From NCBI GenBank assembly GCA_015233465.1, contig JADFXP010000006.1, positions 1 through 64,000 of the forward strand: DNA of 64,000 nucleotides, given 5' to 3'. The stretch's first letter is position 1, and every line of letters starts with the position of its first letter. This DNA is from Candidatus Magnetominusculus dajiuhuensis (GTDB lineage Bacteria; Nitrospirota; Thermodesulfovibrionia; Thermodesulfovibrionales; Magnetobacteriaceae). Shown in pieces: positions 50,857 to 59,753 of this stretch. The notes under the pieces are model-generated. The model had not been told where the DNA came from, made no database searches, and saw nothing but the letters and a program-made list of their open reading frames with translations. The translations under genes were made by a program, and so were the position numbers.

Positions 50857-53800
50857 TTAAACATCCACAACCGCCTTATGCTTCTTCACAGAATGAATCT
50901 TATCCATATAAGTATAAACAACAGGCGTAATATAAAGCGTCAAAAACTGTGAAAAGAGCAATCCGCCTACAACTGCCATACCCAAAGGCCTCTGCGCCTC
51001 TGAACTTGACCCAAATCCAATCGCTATCGGAAGCGTACCCATCAGGGCAGACATTGTCGTCATCATTATTGGTCTAAATCTGATGATACATCCTTCAAAT
51101 ATTGCCTCACTTGCACTCTTCCCATCGCGTCTTTGAGCGTCAAGTGCAAAGTCTATCATCATAATCGCATTTTTCTTTACTATCCCTACTAACATTATTA
51201 TCCCTACAAAGGCATAGATATTAAGCTCCATATGAAATATCATCAGCGTTAATAGCGCCCCAACACCTGCTGACGGTAATCCTGAGAGTATAGTAATAGG
51301 ATGCACAAAACTCTCATAAAGTATACCAAGAACTATGTAGATAACAACTATCGCCATAATCAATAATAACCATAAGCCTTGCGATGATGATTTAAACGCT
51401 AAGGCAGCGCCCTGAAATCCAGTGGAGACCGTTTGAGGAAGCGTTTCTGATGAAACCTTTTCTATTGCAGTTACCGCTTCACTTAAAGCTATGCCCGGTT
51501 TTAGATTAAAGGATATCGTTACAGCAGGAAGCTGTCCAAAATGGTTTACTGTCAAAGGTCCAACTCCGTTTTTAAGACTGGCAACATAACTAAGCGGAAT
51601 AAGATTGTTGTTTGAAGACCTAACATAAAGCAAAGACAACTGAGATGGGTCAACTTGATATTTTGGCAAAAGCTCCATTATTACAAAATATTGATTAGTC
51701 TGAGTATAAATCGTTGAAACCTGACGCGAACCATATGCCGAATATAACGCATCTTCAACCTGCACTGCTGATACTCCAAGTGCAGAAGCAGCGTCACGAT
51801 TTATATTTACCTTGACCTCTGGATTTGTTATCTGCAGATCGCTTGTTACATCCTGTAGTATTGGAATCCCTCTCATCTTGCCTTCTAATATCTGAGAATA
51901 TTTATATAATTCACTGGCATTTTGACTCTCAAGTGTATATTGATATTGACTCTTGGTCAACATTCCGCCTATCCTTATTAACGGCAGATTCTGCATAAAC
52001 ATCATGATACCCGGCACCTTTGATACCTTTGGCCTAAGTTCTTGAATAATCTCATCTGCACTAAGTTTTCGCTCCTCTCTTGGCTTTAAACGCATAAATA
52101 TACGCCCAGTATTCATTGATGAGTTTGGTCCTGAGGCACCAATGCTTGACATAAAAGTATCAATATTTGGATCTTCTTTGACAATTGCTGCAAGTTTTAA
52201 TTGATGCTCTTTCATATCATCAAAGGATATACCTTGCTGCGCCTGAGTAAAAGCAAATATCTGCCCAGTATCTACGCTTGGAAGAAAACCCATCGGAATA
52301 TTTTTAAATAAAAATATCGTTGCAATTAATATCAAAAATGAAAAAATCAATGCAATGCGATGATGACGAAGTACAAATTTTAAAGACCTTTCATAAGATC
52401 TAAGCATCCATTTAAAGAAATCTTCAATAAAATTAAATAATGCTCCATGTTTTTCTGAGCTATGGGGCTTGATAAAACGGCTGCAAAGCATTGGAGTAAG
52501 CGTTAGCGATACAATACCAGAGATTAATATTGCCAAACTTATCGTTACTGCAAACTCATGCAGCAGCCTTCCTAATACCCCGCCCATAAAAAGAACAGGT
52601 ATAAATACCGCTACCAATGAGAGAGTCATGGATAAAATCGTAAATCCTATCTCTTTAGAACCATTTAAGGCTGCCTGATATACTGGCTCTCCATTTTCAA
52701 CATGCCGCACAATATTTTCAAGCATAACTATAGCATCATCTACAACAAATCCTACAGAAAGCGTTAATGCCATTAGTGACAGCGTATCAATACTATATCC
52801 AAACAAATACATTGCTGCAAATGTCCCTATAATTGACATCGGCAGTGTCAGACTCGGTATTATAGTAGCTGAAAGATTTCTTAGAAAAAGGAATATAACC
52901 ATTATAACTAAGACAATGGCAAGCGTAAGCGTGAATTTAACGTCATATACAGAATTACGTATTGATAGAGATCGGTCGTACAGAATATCAAGATTTACGC
53001 TTGCGGGCATCTGTTTACGAAAGGTCGGCAATAATTCCTTTATTGAGTTTACTACAGATATAGTATTTGTGCCCGGTTGACGTTGTACTGCCAAAATGAT
53101 TGCCCTTGTACCGAAGAACCAGCCTGCTTGCTTATTATCCTGCACATCATCTTTTGCCAATCCAATATCTGAAATTCTAACTGGTGAACCGTTTTTATAT
53201 GCTACAATAAGGGGATTAAAGTATGACGCATTATAAAGCTGCCCTATTGTATCAATTGTAAATGCCTTATTTTTTCCATAAAGCGTTCCAGTAGGCAAAA
53301 GCACATTCCCTGCCTGAATAGAAGTATATACTTCGTTTATCCCAATACCCCTTGAGGCTAAAGAATATGGATTAAGCTGTATCCTTACGGCATATTTCTG
53401 AGTACCCATAATCTGCACCTGCGCAACTCCTTGCAGCATAGACACTCGCTGAGCTATCAGGGTATCTGCAAATTCATTTACTGCTGAAAGAGGTAAGGTT
53501 GGAGAGGATAACGCCATATATATTACAGGTTGATCTGCTGGATTTACCTTTTGAAAAGACGGAGGTGTCGGCATATTTTGCGGGAGCAAAGGGGCTGCCT
53601 TTGTTATCATTGTTTGAACGTCTAAGGCTGCTGAATCTAAGGGTTTATCAAGATTAAATTGAAGGGTTATAAGGGTCGTTCCAAGGGCATTTGTAGATGT
53701 CATAGAATCTAATCCTGATATTGTTGAAAACTGTCTTTCAAGAGGCGTTGCTACAGCAGATGCCATTGTTTCAGGAGATGCCCCAGGCAGCATTGCAGTT

Positions 53801-53940
53801 ACCATAATCGTTGGAAAGTCAACATTTGGCAGATCGCTTACTGGCAGAAGATTATATCCAATAAGACCAGCAAGCAAGACGGCAATCATTACAAGGGTCG
53901 TCATTATGGGACGTTTTATAAATAAATCAGAAATGCTCAT
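50857..53940 (-). CDS. RND efflux permease (HAE1 family)
   Basis: This 1027-residue protein has 12 membrane helices in two repeats, with large periplasmic loops after helices 1 and 7. The proton-relay pair is visible in SVGFVVDDAIVMLEN (near 395-409). The N-terminus ISDLFIKRPIMTTLVMIAV is typical of AcrB/MdtB-like pumps. It exports drugs or toxic organics with an adaptor and TolC. Its start overlaps the adaptor gene by 4 bp. The operon also contains a MacAB-like exporter. Confidence 0.95.
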   Translation of the reverse strand: MSISDLFIKRPIMTTLVMIAVLLAGLIGYNLLPVSDLPNVDFPTIMVTAMLPGASPETMASAVATPLERQFSTISGLDSMTSTNALGTTLITLQFNLDKPLDSAALDVQTMITKAAPLLPQNMPTPPSFQKVNPADQPVIYMALSSPTLPLSAVNEFADTLIAQRVSMLQGVAQVQIMGTQKYAVRIQLNPYSLASRGIGINEVYTSIQAGNVLLPTGTLYGKNKAFTIDTIGQLYNASYFNPLIVAYKNGSPVRISDIGLAKDDVQDNKQAGWFFGTRAIILAVQRQPGTNTISVVNSIKELLPTFRKQMPASVNLDILYDRSLSIRNSVYDVKFTLTLAIVLVIMVIFLFLRNLSATIIPSLTLPMSIIGTFAAMYLFGYSIDTLSLMALTLSVGFVVDDAIVMLENIVRHVENGEPVYQAALNGSKEIGFTILSMTLSLVAVFIPVLFMGGVLGRLLHEFAVTISLAILISGIVSLTLTPMLCSRFIKPHSSEKHGALFNFIEDFFKWMLRSYERSLKFVLRHHRIALIFSFLILIATIFLFKNIPMGFLPSVDTGQIFAFTQAQQGISFDDMKEHQLKLAAIVKEDPNIDTFMSSIGASGPNSSMNTGRIFMRLKPREERKLSADEIIQELRPKVSKVPGIMMFMQNLPLIRIGGMLTKSQYQYTLESQNASELYKYSQILEGKMRGIPILQDVTSDLQITNPEVKVNINRDAASALGVSAVQVEDALYSAYGSRQVSTIYTQTNQYFVIMELLPKYQVDPSQLSLLYVRSSNNNLIPLSYVASLKNGVGPLTVNHFGQLPAVTISFNLKPGIALSEAVTAIEKVSSETLPQTVSTGFQGAALAFKSSSQGLWLLLIMAIVVIYIVLGILYESFVHPITILSGLPSAGVGALLTLMIFHMELNIYAFVGIIMLVGIVKKNAIMMIDFALDAQRRDGKSASEAIFEGCIIRFRPIMMTTMSALMGTLPIAIGFGSSSEAQRPLGMAVVGGLLFSQFLTLYITPVVYTYMDKIHSVKKHKAVVDV

Positions 53941-55061
53941 GGTTTTTGGGTTGCCTTGTCACTTGTTTTAATAATAACCTTTGACCCCGGCATAAGCTGA
54001 ACCTGTCCATCAATTACTACCTGTTTACCTGCTGGAAGTCCGCTCTCTATGACCGTTTCATTATCATTGGATATTCCAGTAGTTACATTTGCAATCTCAA
54101 CGCTCTGATCTTCTTTTATGACATAAATTATTTGACCACTTTGTCCTGATAAAACTGCAGCAGATGGAACAACTACCGCATTTTTCTTGGTCGTAAGATA
54201 TAATTTAACCTTTACAAATTCACCTGGCCAAAGGGTTTTATTTGAATTATTAAATACTGCCCTTAAATGTATCGTTCCAGTAGTATAGTCTACAGAATTA
54301 TCTACTAAGGATAATGATCCTTTATCTGAAACTTCTGCTGCCTGCGGGTGAACTGCATCTACCAGCAGCTTTCCAGATGCCGAATATTTCCTTATATCAG
54401 ATAAATACTGTTGAGGCAGAGAAAAACTGACATATATCGGTTGTATTTGATTTATTGTAATCATAGGCTTGGTATCGTCATTTGCCTTTAAAAGGTTACC
54501 TACATTTAATAACAGTTTTCCAGTAACACCTGTCAACGGCGAATATATAGAACAATAATTAAGCTGAATTTTGGCATTATCAATTGCTGCAATATCTGAC
54601 TTTAATGTAGCAGCCAATGAATCGGCATTTGTTTGATATTGATCATACTGAGACTTAGCGACATAATCCATATCTGAAAGTTTCTTATATCTTTCAGCAT
54701 CCCTTTTTGCGTTTTCTAAAAGAGATAGATCACGAGCGTAATTTGCCTGTGCAAGTTCAAGGGCAGCTTGAGCAGATCTTGGATCTATGGTAAATAGAAG
54801 CTGGCCTTTTTTTACAACATCTCCTTCTCTAAAATGTATCTCTTTCAATTGTCCAGTTATCATTGATGTTATTGTAACAATAGAATATGGATCAACCTGA
54901 CCAATTGCAGAAACAATAACCGGCACATCCTTTTCAATCGATTGAGCGGATACAATAGGCACAGCCATCTTGCCTTTTTTAGGCAGTTCGGTTTTATCCT
55001 TTGAACAGGATATTAAAATCAAGATACTAATTATTAATACAATCTTTCTAAGATTAATCAT
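53937..55061 (-). CDS. RND periplasmic adaptor (membrane fusion lipoprotein)
   Basis: This 374-residue protein has a lipobox (ISILILISCSK, Cys near 19). The barrel-sandwich domain shows IGQVDPYSIVTITSMITGQL and EGDVVKKGQLLFTIDP, followed by an alpha-hairpin and IYSPLTGVTGKLLLNVGNL. It links the RND permease to TolC. It is translationally coupled to the permease and lies 1 bp after the TolC-like gene. Confidence 0.94.
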   Translation of the reverse strand: MINLRKIVLIISILILISCSKDKTELPKKGKMAVPIVSAQSIEKDVPVIVSAIGQVDPYSIVTITSMITGQLKEIHFREGDVVKKGQLLFTIDPRSAQAALELAQANYARDLSLLENAKRDAERYKKLSDMDYVAKSQYDQYQTNADSLAATLKSDIAAIDNAKIQLNYCSIYSPLTGVTGKLLLNVGNLLKANDDTKPMITINQIQPIYVSFSLPQQYLSDIRKYSASGKLLVDAVHPQAAEVSDKGSLSLVDNSVDYTTGTIHLRAVFNNSNKTLWPGEFVKVKLYLTTKKNAVVVPSAAVLSGQSGQIIYVIKEDQSVEIANVTTGISNDNETVIESGLPAGKQVVIDGQVQLMPGSKVIIKTSDKATQKP

Positions 55062-55062
55062 A

Positions 55063-56397
55063 TTATTTTATCCCTATTGCCTTTTCTATAGTTGCCTCTG
55101 CTAATTTATATGCAGTAAGAGCCTTAATATGAGTAAGTTTTGCATTTTCATATGAAATCTCCGCATCTGTTACCTCAATAGGACTGCTTAATCCTGTGGA
55201 ATATCTTCCGTTTACTATATCCAGATTATCCTTAGCCTCCTGAACTGCTAATTCTGCCTCTGGAATAGTTTCAAAGGCATCCATGAGATTAAGATATGCC
55301 TGTTCTACGTCTGTTATAACACTCTGCCTTATAGATTCTTCTGTTGCTCTAACAGAATTAAGTGTTAATTGTGCCTGTTCAACCTGTTTTTTCGTTATAA
55401 AACCATTAAAGATATTAAAATTTATCTGAGCCCCAATACTAGCTCCCCATGTTGTCCAAGTTCGCGACGGCGATGACATTGAATAGTCATAACCATTTAC
55501 GTTTGCCGAACCAGTAATAGTTGGATAATAATTAGATTCATTATATTTAACTGAATTCTGCGCAGCGCTCGTATTTGCCTTTGCAGCTTTTAGGTCTGGT
55601 CTAATTTCTATTGCCTCTTTAATTGCATCTTCTAAGGATAGATTATATTTATTTATACTAAGGTCATCCACTATTGTAAAATCTTTAATCTCCATGATTC
55701 CAATAGTCTTTCTGAGATTAACCCTTGCAATCTTAATGGCATCCTTTGCAGTTATCAATTGTAATCTTGCATTTGTGAAATTTACCTTAGCAGTAGTAAC
55801 GTCAATCTTTGCCTTTAATCCTACTTTATAAAATGCCTCTGCCTGATCTAAATGCTGTTTAAATTGTTTAACAGCTTCCTCTGCAACATCAAGGTTCCGC
55901 ATTGCCTGTGCCATATTGAAATACGCCTGTTTAACATTAAATACTGCTTGAGTAACATTATTATTAAAAGACGCAGAAGATGCTTCATAATTAGATTTAG
56001 CAACATCAACATATGAAGAAGTATGTCCAAAGTCATAGATAAGCTGATTAAGAGATGCCCCAGCAAAAAATTGGTTATAAACCATCAAAAACCCTGTAGA
56101 TACAACAGGACTTGCTATTCTATTATAACCGCCGTTTGCGCTTATTTGAGGATAATATGAGGATTTTGCCTGTTCAATTGTTGTTTGAACCGCATACATA
56201 GCAGCTTGAGAGGCAGTGAGAGTCGGCTGATTTTTTAATGCTAATTCAATACATTTTGTGAGGGTCAGTTTTTCTCCATTTTCAATGGATTGATTGTTCG
56301 TTGGCAGATTATCGTTAGCATAAATAATGCTAATATTAAAGTGACTTATAATAATAAAAATAAAAAAAATTAAGGATTTTTTGTTAAGTTTTAGCAT
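55063..56397 (-). CDS. TolC-family outer-membrane efflux protein
   Basis: This 444-residue protein has a signal peptide (cleavage after IYA near 27) and two OEP repeats with long helical coiled coils: ALKNQPTLTASQAAM and, in the second half, EAIEIRPDLKAAKANTS. It forms the trimeric exit duct across the outer membrane and periplasm. It is placed between the ABC exporter and the RND genes, and is the only outer-membrane duct for both in this operon. Confidence 0.94.
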   Translation of the reverse strand: MLKLNKKSLIFFIFIIISHFNISIIYANDNLPTNNQSIENGEKLTLTKCIELALKNQPTLTASQAAMYAVQTTIEQAKSSYYPQISANGGYNRIASPVVSTGFLMVYNQFFAGASLNQLIYDFGHTSSYVDVAKSNYEASSASFNNNVTQAVFNVKQAYFNMAQAMRNLDVAEEAVKQFKQHLDQAEAFYKVGLKAKIDVTTAKVNFTNARLQLITAKDAIKIARVNLRKTIGIMEIKDFTIVDDLSINKYNLSLEDAIKEAIEIRPDLKAAKANTSAAQNSVKYNESNYYPTITGSANVNGYDYSMSSPSRTWTTWGASIGAQINFNIFNGFITKKQVEQAQLTLNSVRATEESIRQSVITDVEQAYLNLMDAFETIPEAELAVQEAKDNLDIVNGRYSTGLSSPIEVTDAEISYENAKLTHIKALTAYKLAEATIEKAIGIK

Positions 56398-56464
56398 TTT
56401 CCCACCATAGGTTCATTATATTTAATAGACAATAATTTGTAAAGCATAAATTGTTTAAAAGTTC

Positions 56465-57694
56465 TCATTCATACCTCAACGCATCTATAGGATTAAGCAG
56501 AGATGCCTTGTATGCTGGATAAAATCCAAAGAATATCCCAACAAGGGCTGAGAAACAAAATGCAGAAATTATAGACATAGGCGTTACTATAGTTTCCCAT
56601 TTAGCTAGCGTGGATATTAGCTCTGCTCCTCCAACTCCAAATATTATCCCTATAACCCCTCCAATTAATGACAATATCAGAGCCTCAATCATAAACTGCG
56701 TCCTTATATCGCTCGCCTTTGCCCCAACTGCCAGACGTATCCCAATCTCCCTTGTCCTTTCAGTCACAGATACCAGCATTATATTCATTATGCCAATACC
56801 GCCTACTAATAACGAAACCGATGCTATAGCCCCTAAAAGCAAGGTCATAACAACAGTTGCCTGCTGTGCTGTCTCCATTATCTGAGTTAGATTTCTAACC
56901 GTAAAATCATCATCTCGTCCTTGTTGTATATGATGGCGCTGTCTTAGCAGTTCATTAACCTGTTTTTCTGCTATTGATAAATAATCTGTCCCCTTAGCCT
57001 TTAACATTATAACCCTTATCATACCGCGAAAACTAACGCCAAAAACCTTCTTTTGCGCAGTAGTTACTGGAATATATATGGTGTCATCCTGATCCTGTCC
57101 TTGAGGAGATTGTCCCTTTACAGATAATACTCCTAATACTATAAAAGGAATGTTTTTAATTCTTATAGATTGACCTATTGGGTCAATATCTCCAAATAAA
57201 TTATCCACCACAGTTTGACCTAAGATACAGACCTTTGTCGCATTTCTGACATCTTCATCTGTAAATGATCTGCCCACAGCAAGATCCCAATCTCTAACAT
57301 TTAACATGCTAGGAGAAGTGCCTACTACAACGGTTGACCAGTTTTGATTTCCATAAATAATCTGAGCATTGCCATTTAACACAGGGGCAGCATACTCTAC
57401 AGCCCCAGCTTCTTTTAATATTGCATTAGAATCAGATAAAGAAAGCGTAGGCTGTGAACCCATTCCTGACCTTAATCCCCCGCTTGTTGTTGAACCCGGA
57501 AGTACTATAAGCAAATTGCTTCCCATAGATGCAATCTGATCGCCTATCTTTTTCTTTGCCCCAGTGCCTATTGCAAGCATTGCAATAACTGCTCCAACAC
57601 CAATTATTATGCCAAGCATTGTAAGTAATGTCCGCATTAGATTTACCTTTAATGCCCTAAAAGATATCTTTATTGTAGATGGAAAATCAATCAT
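56465..57694 (-). CDS. MacB-like ABC exporter permease
   Basis: This 409-residue protein has an N-terminal membrane helix (LLTMLGIIIGVGAVIAM), a large periplasmic domain (about 55-280) and three C-terminal helices forming the FtsX domain (TERTREIGIRLAVGAK; GVGGAELIST). It is the stand-alone permease half of MacB, with the ATPase in a separate gene that overlaps by 4 bp. MacB-type machines move peptides, toxins or macrolides from periplasm to outside by mechanotransmission. Confidence 0.93.
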   Translation of the reverse strand: MIDFPSTIKISFRALKVNLMRTLLTMLGIIIGVGAVIAMLAIGTGAKKKIGDQIASMGSNLLIVLPGSTTSGGLRSGMGSQPTLSLSDSNAILKEAGAVEYAAPVLNGNAQIIYGNQNWSTVVVGTSPSMLNVRDWDLAVGRSFTDEDVRNATKVCILGQTVVDNLFGDIDPIGQSIRIKNIPFIVLGVLSVKGQSPQGQDQDDTIYIPVTTAQKKVFGVSFRGMIRVIMLKAKGTDYLSIAEKQVNELLRQRHHIQQGRDDDFTVRNLTQIMETAQQATVVMTLLLGAIASVSLLVGGIGIMNIMLVSVTERTREIGIRLAVGAKASDIRTQFMIEALILSLIGGVIGIIFGVGGAELISTLAKWETIVTPMSIISAFCFSALVGIFFGFYPAYKASLLNPIDALRYE

Positions 57695-58383
57695 TGTTGT
57701 CCACTTAGGGTATCACTAATAAGATGACCATCTGAAAATCTCATCAATCTCTTACTATATTGAGCAATATCAGGTTCATGCGTTACTAATATAATGGTAA
57801 TATTTTCCTCTGTATTGAGTTTGACAAAGAGACTCATTATCTCATCACTAGTCTTAGTATCAAGATTCCCTGTAGGTTCATCTGCTAGAATAATCGGGGC
57901 ATTATTAACCAGCGCTCTTCCAATTGCAACTCTTTGCTGCTGACCTCCGGAAAGCTGGTTTGGCATATGATGCTCACGTCCTGCAAGCCCCACCATTTTT
58001 AGGGCTTCCATAGCCTTAACCCTTCTTTCCTTTGCGTGCAAGCCGTTATATAACATAGGCAATTCAACATTTTCTATGGCAGTTGTGCGAGATAAAAGAT
58101 TAAACCCTTGAAAAACAAATCCAAGTTTACTATTTCTAATCTCTGCTAATTGATCTCTATTTAATTTAGATACATCCTCACCATCTAAAAGATATTTGCC
58201 GCCTGTCGGCAGATCAAGACAGCCTAATATATTCATCATTGTTGACTTCCCAGACCCCGAAGCCCCCATAATTGACACAAAATCACCCTTATTGATAATA
58301 AAAGAAACACTATCAAGGGCCTTTAATTCCATCTCACCCATGTAATAAGTCTTTGATATTTCTATAGTTTCTAAAATTGGCAT
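57691..58383 (-). CDS. MacB/LolD-type ABC ATP-binding protein
   Basis: This 230-residue ATPase has Walker A MGASGSGKST, Q-loop FQGFNLL, signature LSGGQQQRVAIGRAL and Walker B IILADEPTGNLD with VTHEPD. It is the motor for the permease encoded immediately downstream. Residues and length match MacB N-terminal domains. A short family A-like repeat lies between it and the upstream adaptor gene. Confidence 0.95.
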   Translation of the reverse strand: MPILETIEISKTYYMGEMELKALDSVSFIINKGDFVSIMGASGSGKSTMMNILGCLDLPTGGKYLLDGEDVSKLNRDQLAEIRNSKLGFVFQGFNLLSRTTAIENVELPMLYNGLHAKERRVKAMEALKMVGLAGREHHMPNQLSGGQQQRVAIGRALVNNAPIILADEPTGNLDTKTSDEIMSLFVKLNTEENITIILVTHEPDIAQYSKRLMRFSDGHLISDTLSGQQ

Positions 58384-58385
58384 TT

Positions 58386-58420
58386 TAAAGGCATTTACAT
58401 GAGGGCAGTGCCCTCATTCC
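58386..58420. repeat. Family A fragment
   Basis: taaaggcatttacatGAGGGCAGTGCCCTCattc resembles the end module of other copies, with one change in the loop. It lies inside the efflux operon between the adaptor and the ATPase genes and does not interrupt it. Confidence 0.6.
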
Positions 58421-58429
58421 TTAGTTATT

Positions 58430-59599
58430 TTAAAACATCCTTGGACCCTGCATTCCTTGTGAGGATTTTTGCTCTATTAACGATTCTACTATTAGATCCT
58501 GGCCTTCTTTTAATTCACCAGAAAGAATTTCTGTAAATGAATTATCATTTATTCCTGTTTTTACACTAATCCTCTTAGGTTTATTATTATCAATTATCCA
58601 AACTCCTTTACCCTTAAACCTTGCAACTGAAGGTGAAGACTTGTCTTTTTCACGAGCAGGAGAAAATCGCAATGCAGCATTTGGTATCTTTAATATGTTT
58701 TCTACCTTTGAGGTAAGTATAGCAATATTAGCTGTCATACCAGGTTTAAGCAGCAATTTATCATTTTCAACCCTTACTACAACATCATATGTAACGACAT
58801 TTTGAACAATTATCGGGGCATTTCTCACCTGCTGCACAACTCCCTTAAATGTTATATCAGGATAGGCATCAACTGTAAAATCAACATCCTGCCCTACTTT
58901 AATCCTGCCAATATCTGCCTCTACAATATTAGTGTCTATCTGCATCTTTGATAAATCCTTCGCAATTGTAAAAAGCGTTGGCGCAGACATGCTTGATACT
59001 ACCGTCTGACCAATATCCACATTTCTTGAAATAACAATGCCGTCAACAGGAGAAACAATTGATGTGTACTCAAGATTAGTTTGAGCCTGTTTAAGGGCTG
59101 CCTTTGCCTGCTGTATCTGAGCCTTAGCTGCTCCTACTCCTGATTTTGCTATCTGATAATTTGTCTCTGCAGTATCTCTAACTGACGCTGCCTCAAAATC
59201 CTTTTTAACAAGCTCTTGCTCTCGCTCAAATGTCCGCTTTGCATCAAATAACGTGGCATTTGCTTTATCAAGATTAGTAAGTGCAACATCCAAATTTGCC
59301 TTAGCCTGAGTTACCTGTTCAGTAAAGGTTCGAGGATCAATAAGTGCTATCACCTTGCCTTTTTTTACTTGAGAATTAAAATCTACAAATAACTCCTTTA
59401 TCAATCCAGATACCTGCGCCCCTACATTTACCAATATTATCGGATTTATCGTTCCAGTAGCAGTTACTGTTGAACGTATCTCTCCTATAACTACCTTTTC
59501 TGTTTTATATTTGACTTTATTATCGGTCTTCCTTGTAAATATAAAAATTGAACCTCCAATCAATACCAATACAAATAAAACTATTAATATTTTCTTCAT
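58430..59599 (-). CDS. MacA-like membrane fusion protein
   Basis: This adaptor of about 389 residues begins MKKILIVLFVLVLIGGSIF (signal/anchor). It has lipoyl and hairpin motifs GTINPIILVNVGAQVSGLI and VKKGKVIALIDPR, a long alpha-hairpin, and IVSPVDGIVISRNVDIGQTV. I chose the ATG at 59599 because AGGAG lies 6 bases upstream; a longer frame to 59626 lacks one. It couples the MacB-like exporter to TolC. A palindromic operator-like site lies 34 bp upstream. Confidence 0.92.
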   Translation of the reverse strand: MKKILIVLFVLVLIGGSIFIFTRKTDNKVKYKTEKVVIGEIRSTVTATGTINPIILVNVGAQVSGLIKELFVDFNSQVKKGKVIALIDPRTFTEQVTQAKANLDVALTNLDKANATLFDAKRTFEREQELVKKDFEAASVRDTAETNYQIAKSGVGAAKAQIQQAKAALKQAQTNLEYTSIVSPVDGIVISRNVDIGQTVVSSMSAPTLFTIAKDLSKMQIDTNIVEADIGRIKVGQDVDFTVDAYPDITFKGVVQQVRNAPIIVQNVVTYDVVVRVENDKLLLKPGMTANIAILTSKVENILKIPNAALRFSPAREKDKSSPSVARFKGKGVWIIDNNKPKRISVKTGINDNSFTEILSGELKEGQDLIVESLIEQKSSQGMQGPRMF

Positions 59600-59632
59600 A
59601 TAACTCCTATAGATACTATTAAACAAACATAT

Positions 59633-59652
59633 AGTAAGTAAGCACTTACATA
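59633..59652 (-). promoter_or_regulatory. Palindromic operator-like site upstream of the efflux operon
   Basis: aGTAAGTAAGCACTTACATA contains the perfect palindrome GTAAG-CA-CTTAC and also GTAAGT-N4-ACTTAC. It shares most bases with 18214-18232 upstream of the Spy-like gene. The position just before the first gene of the operon is what is expected of a TetR-type repressor site. Confidence 0.55.
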
Positions 59653-59753
59653 TATTAAATTAATGAAAAATTAATTGTCAAGAAATATAAATTTGTATCA
59701 ATAAATAAATTAATATATAATATCTAATTCTTAATATATTAAACTTAAAATAA

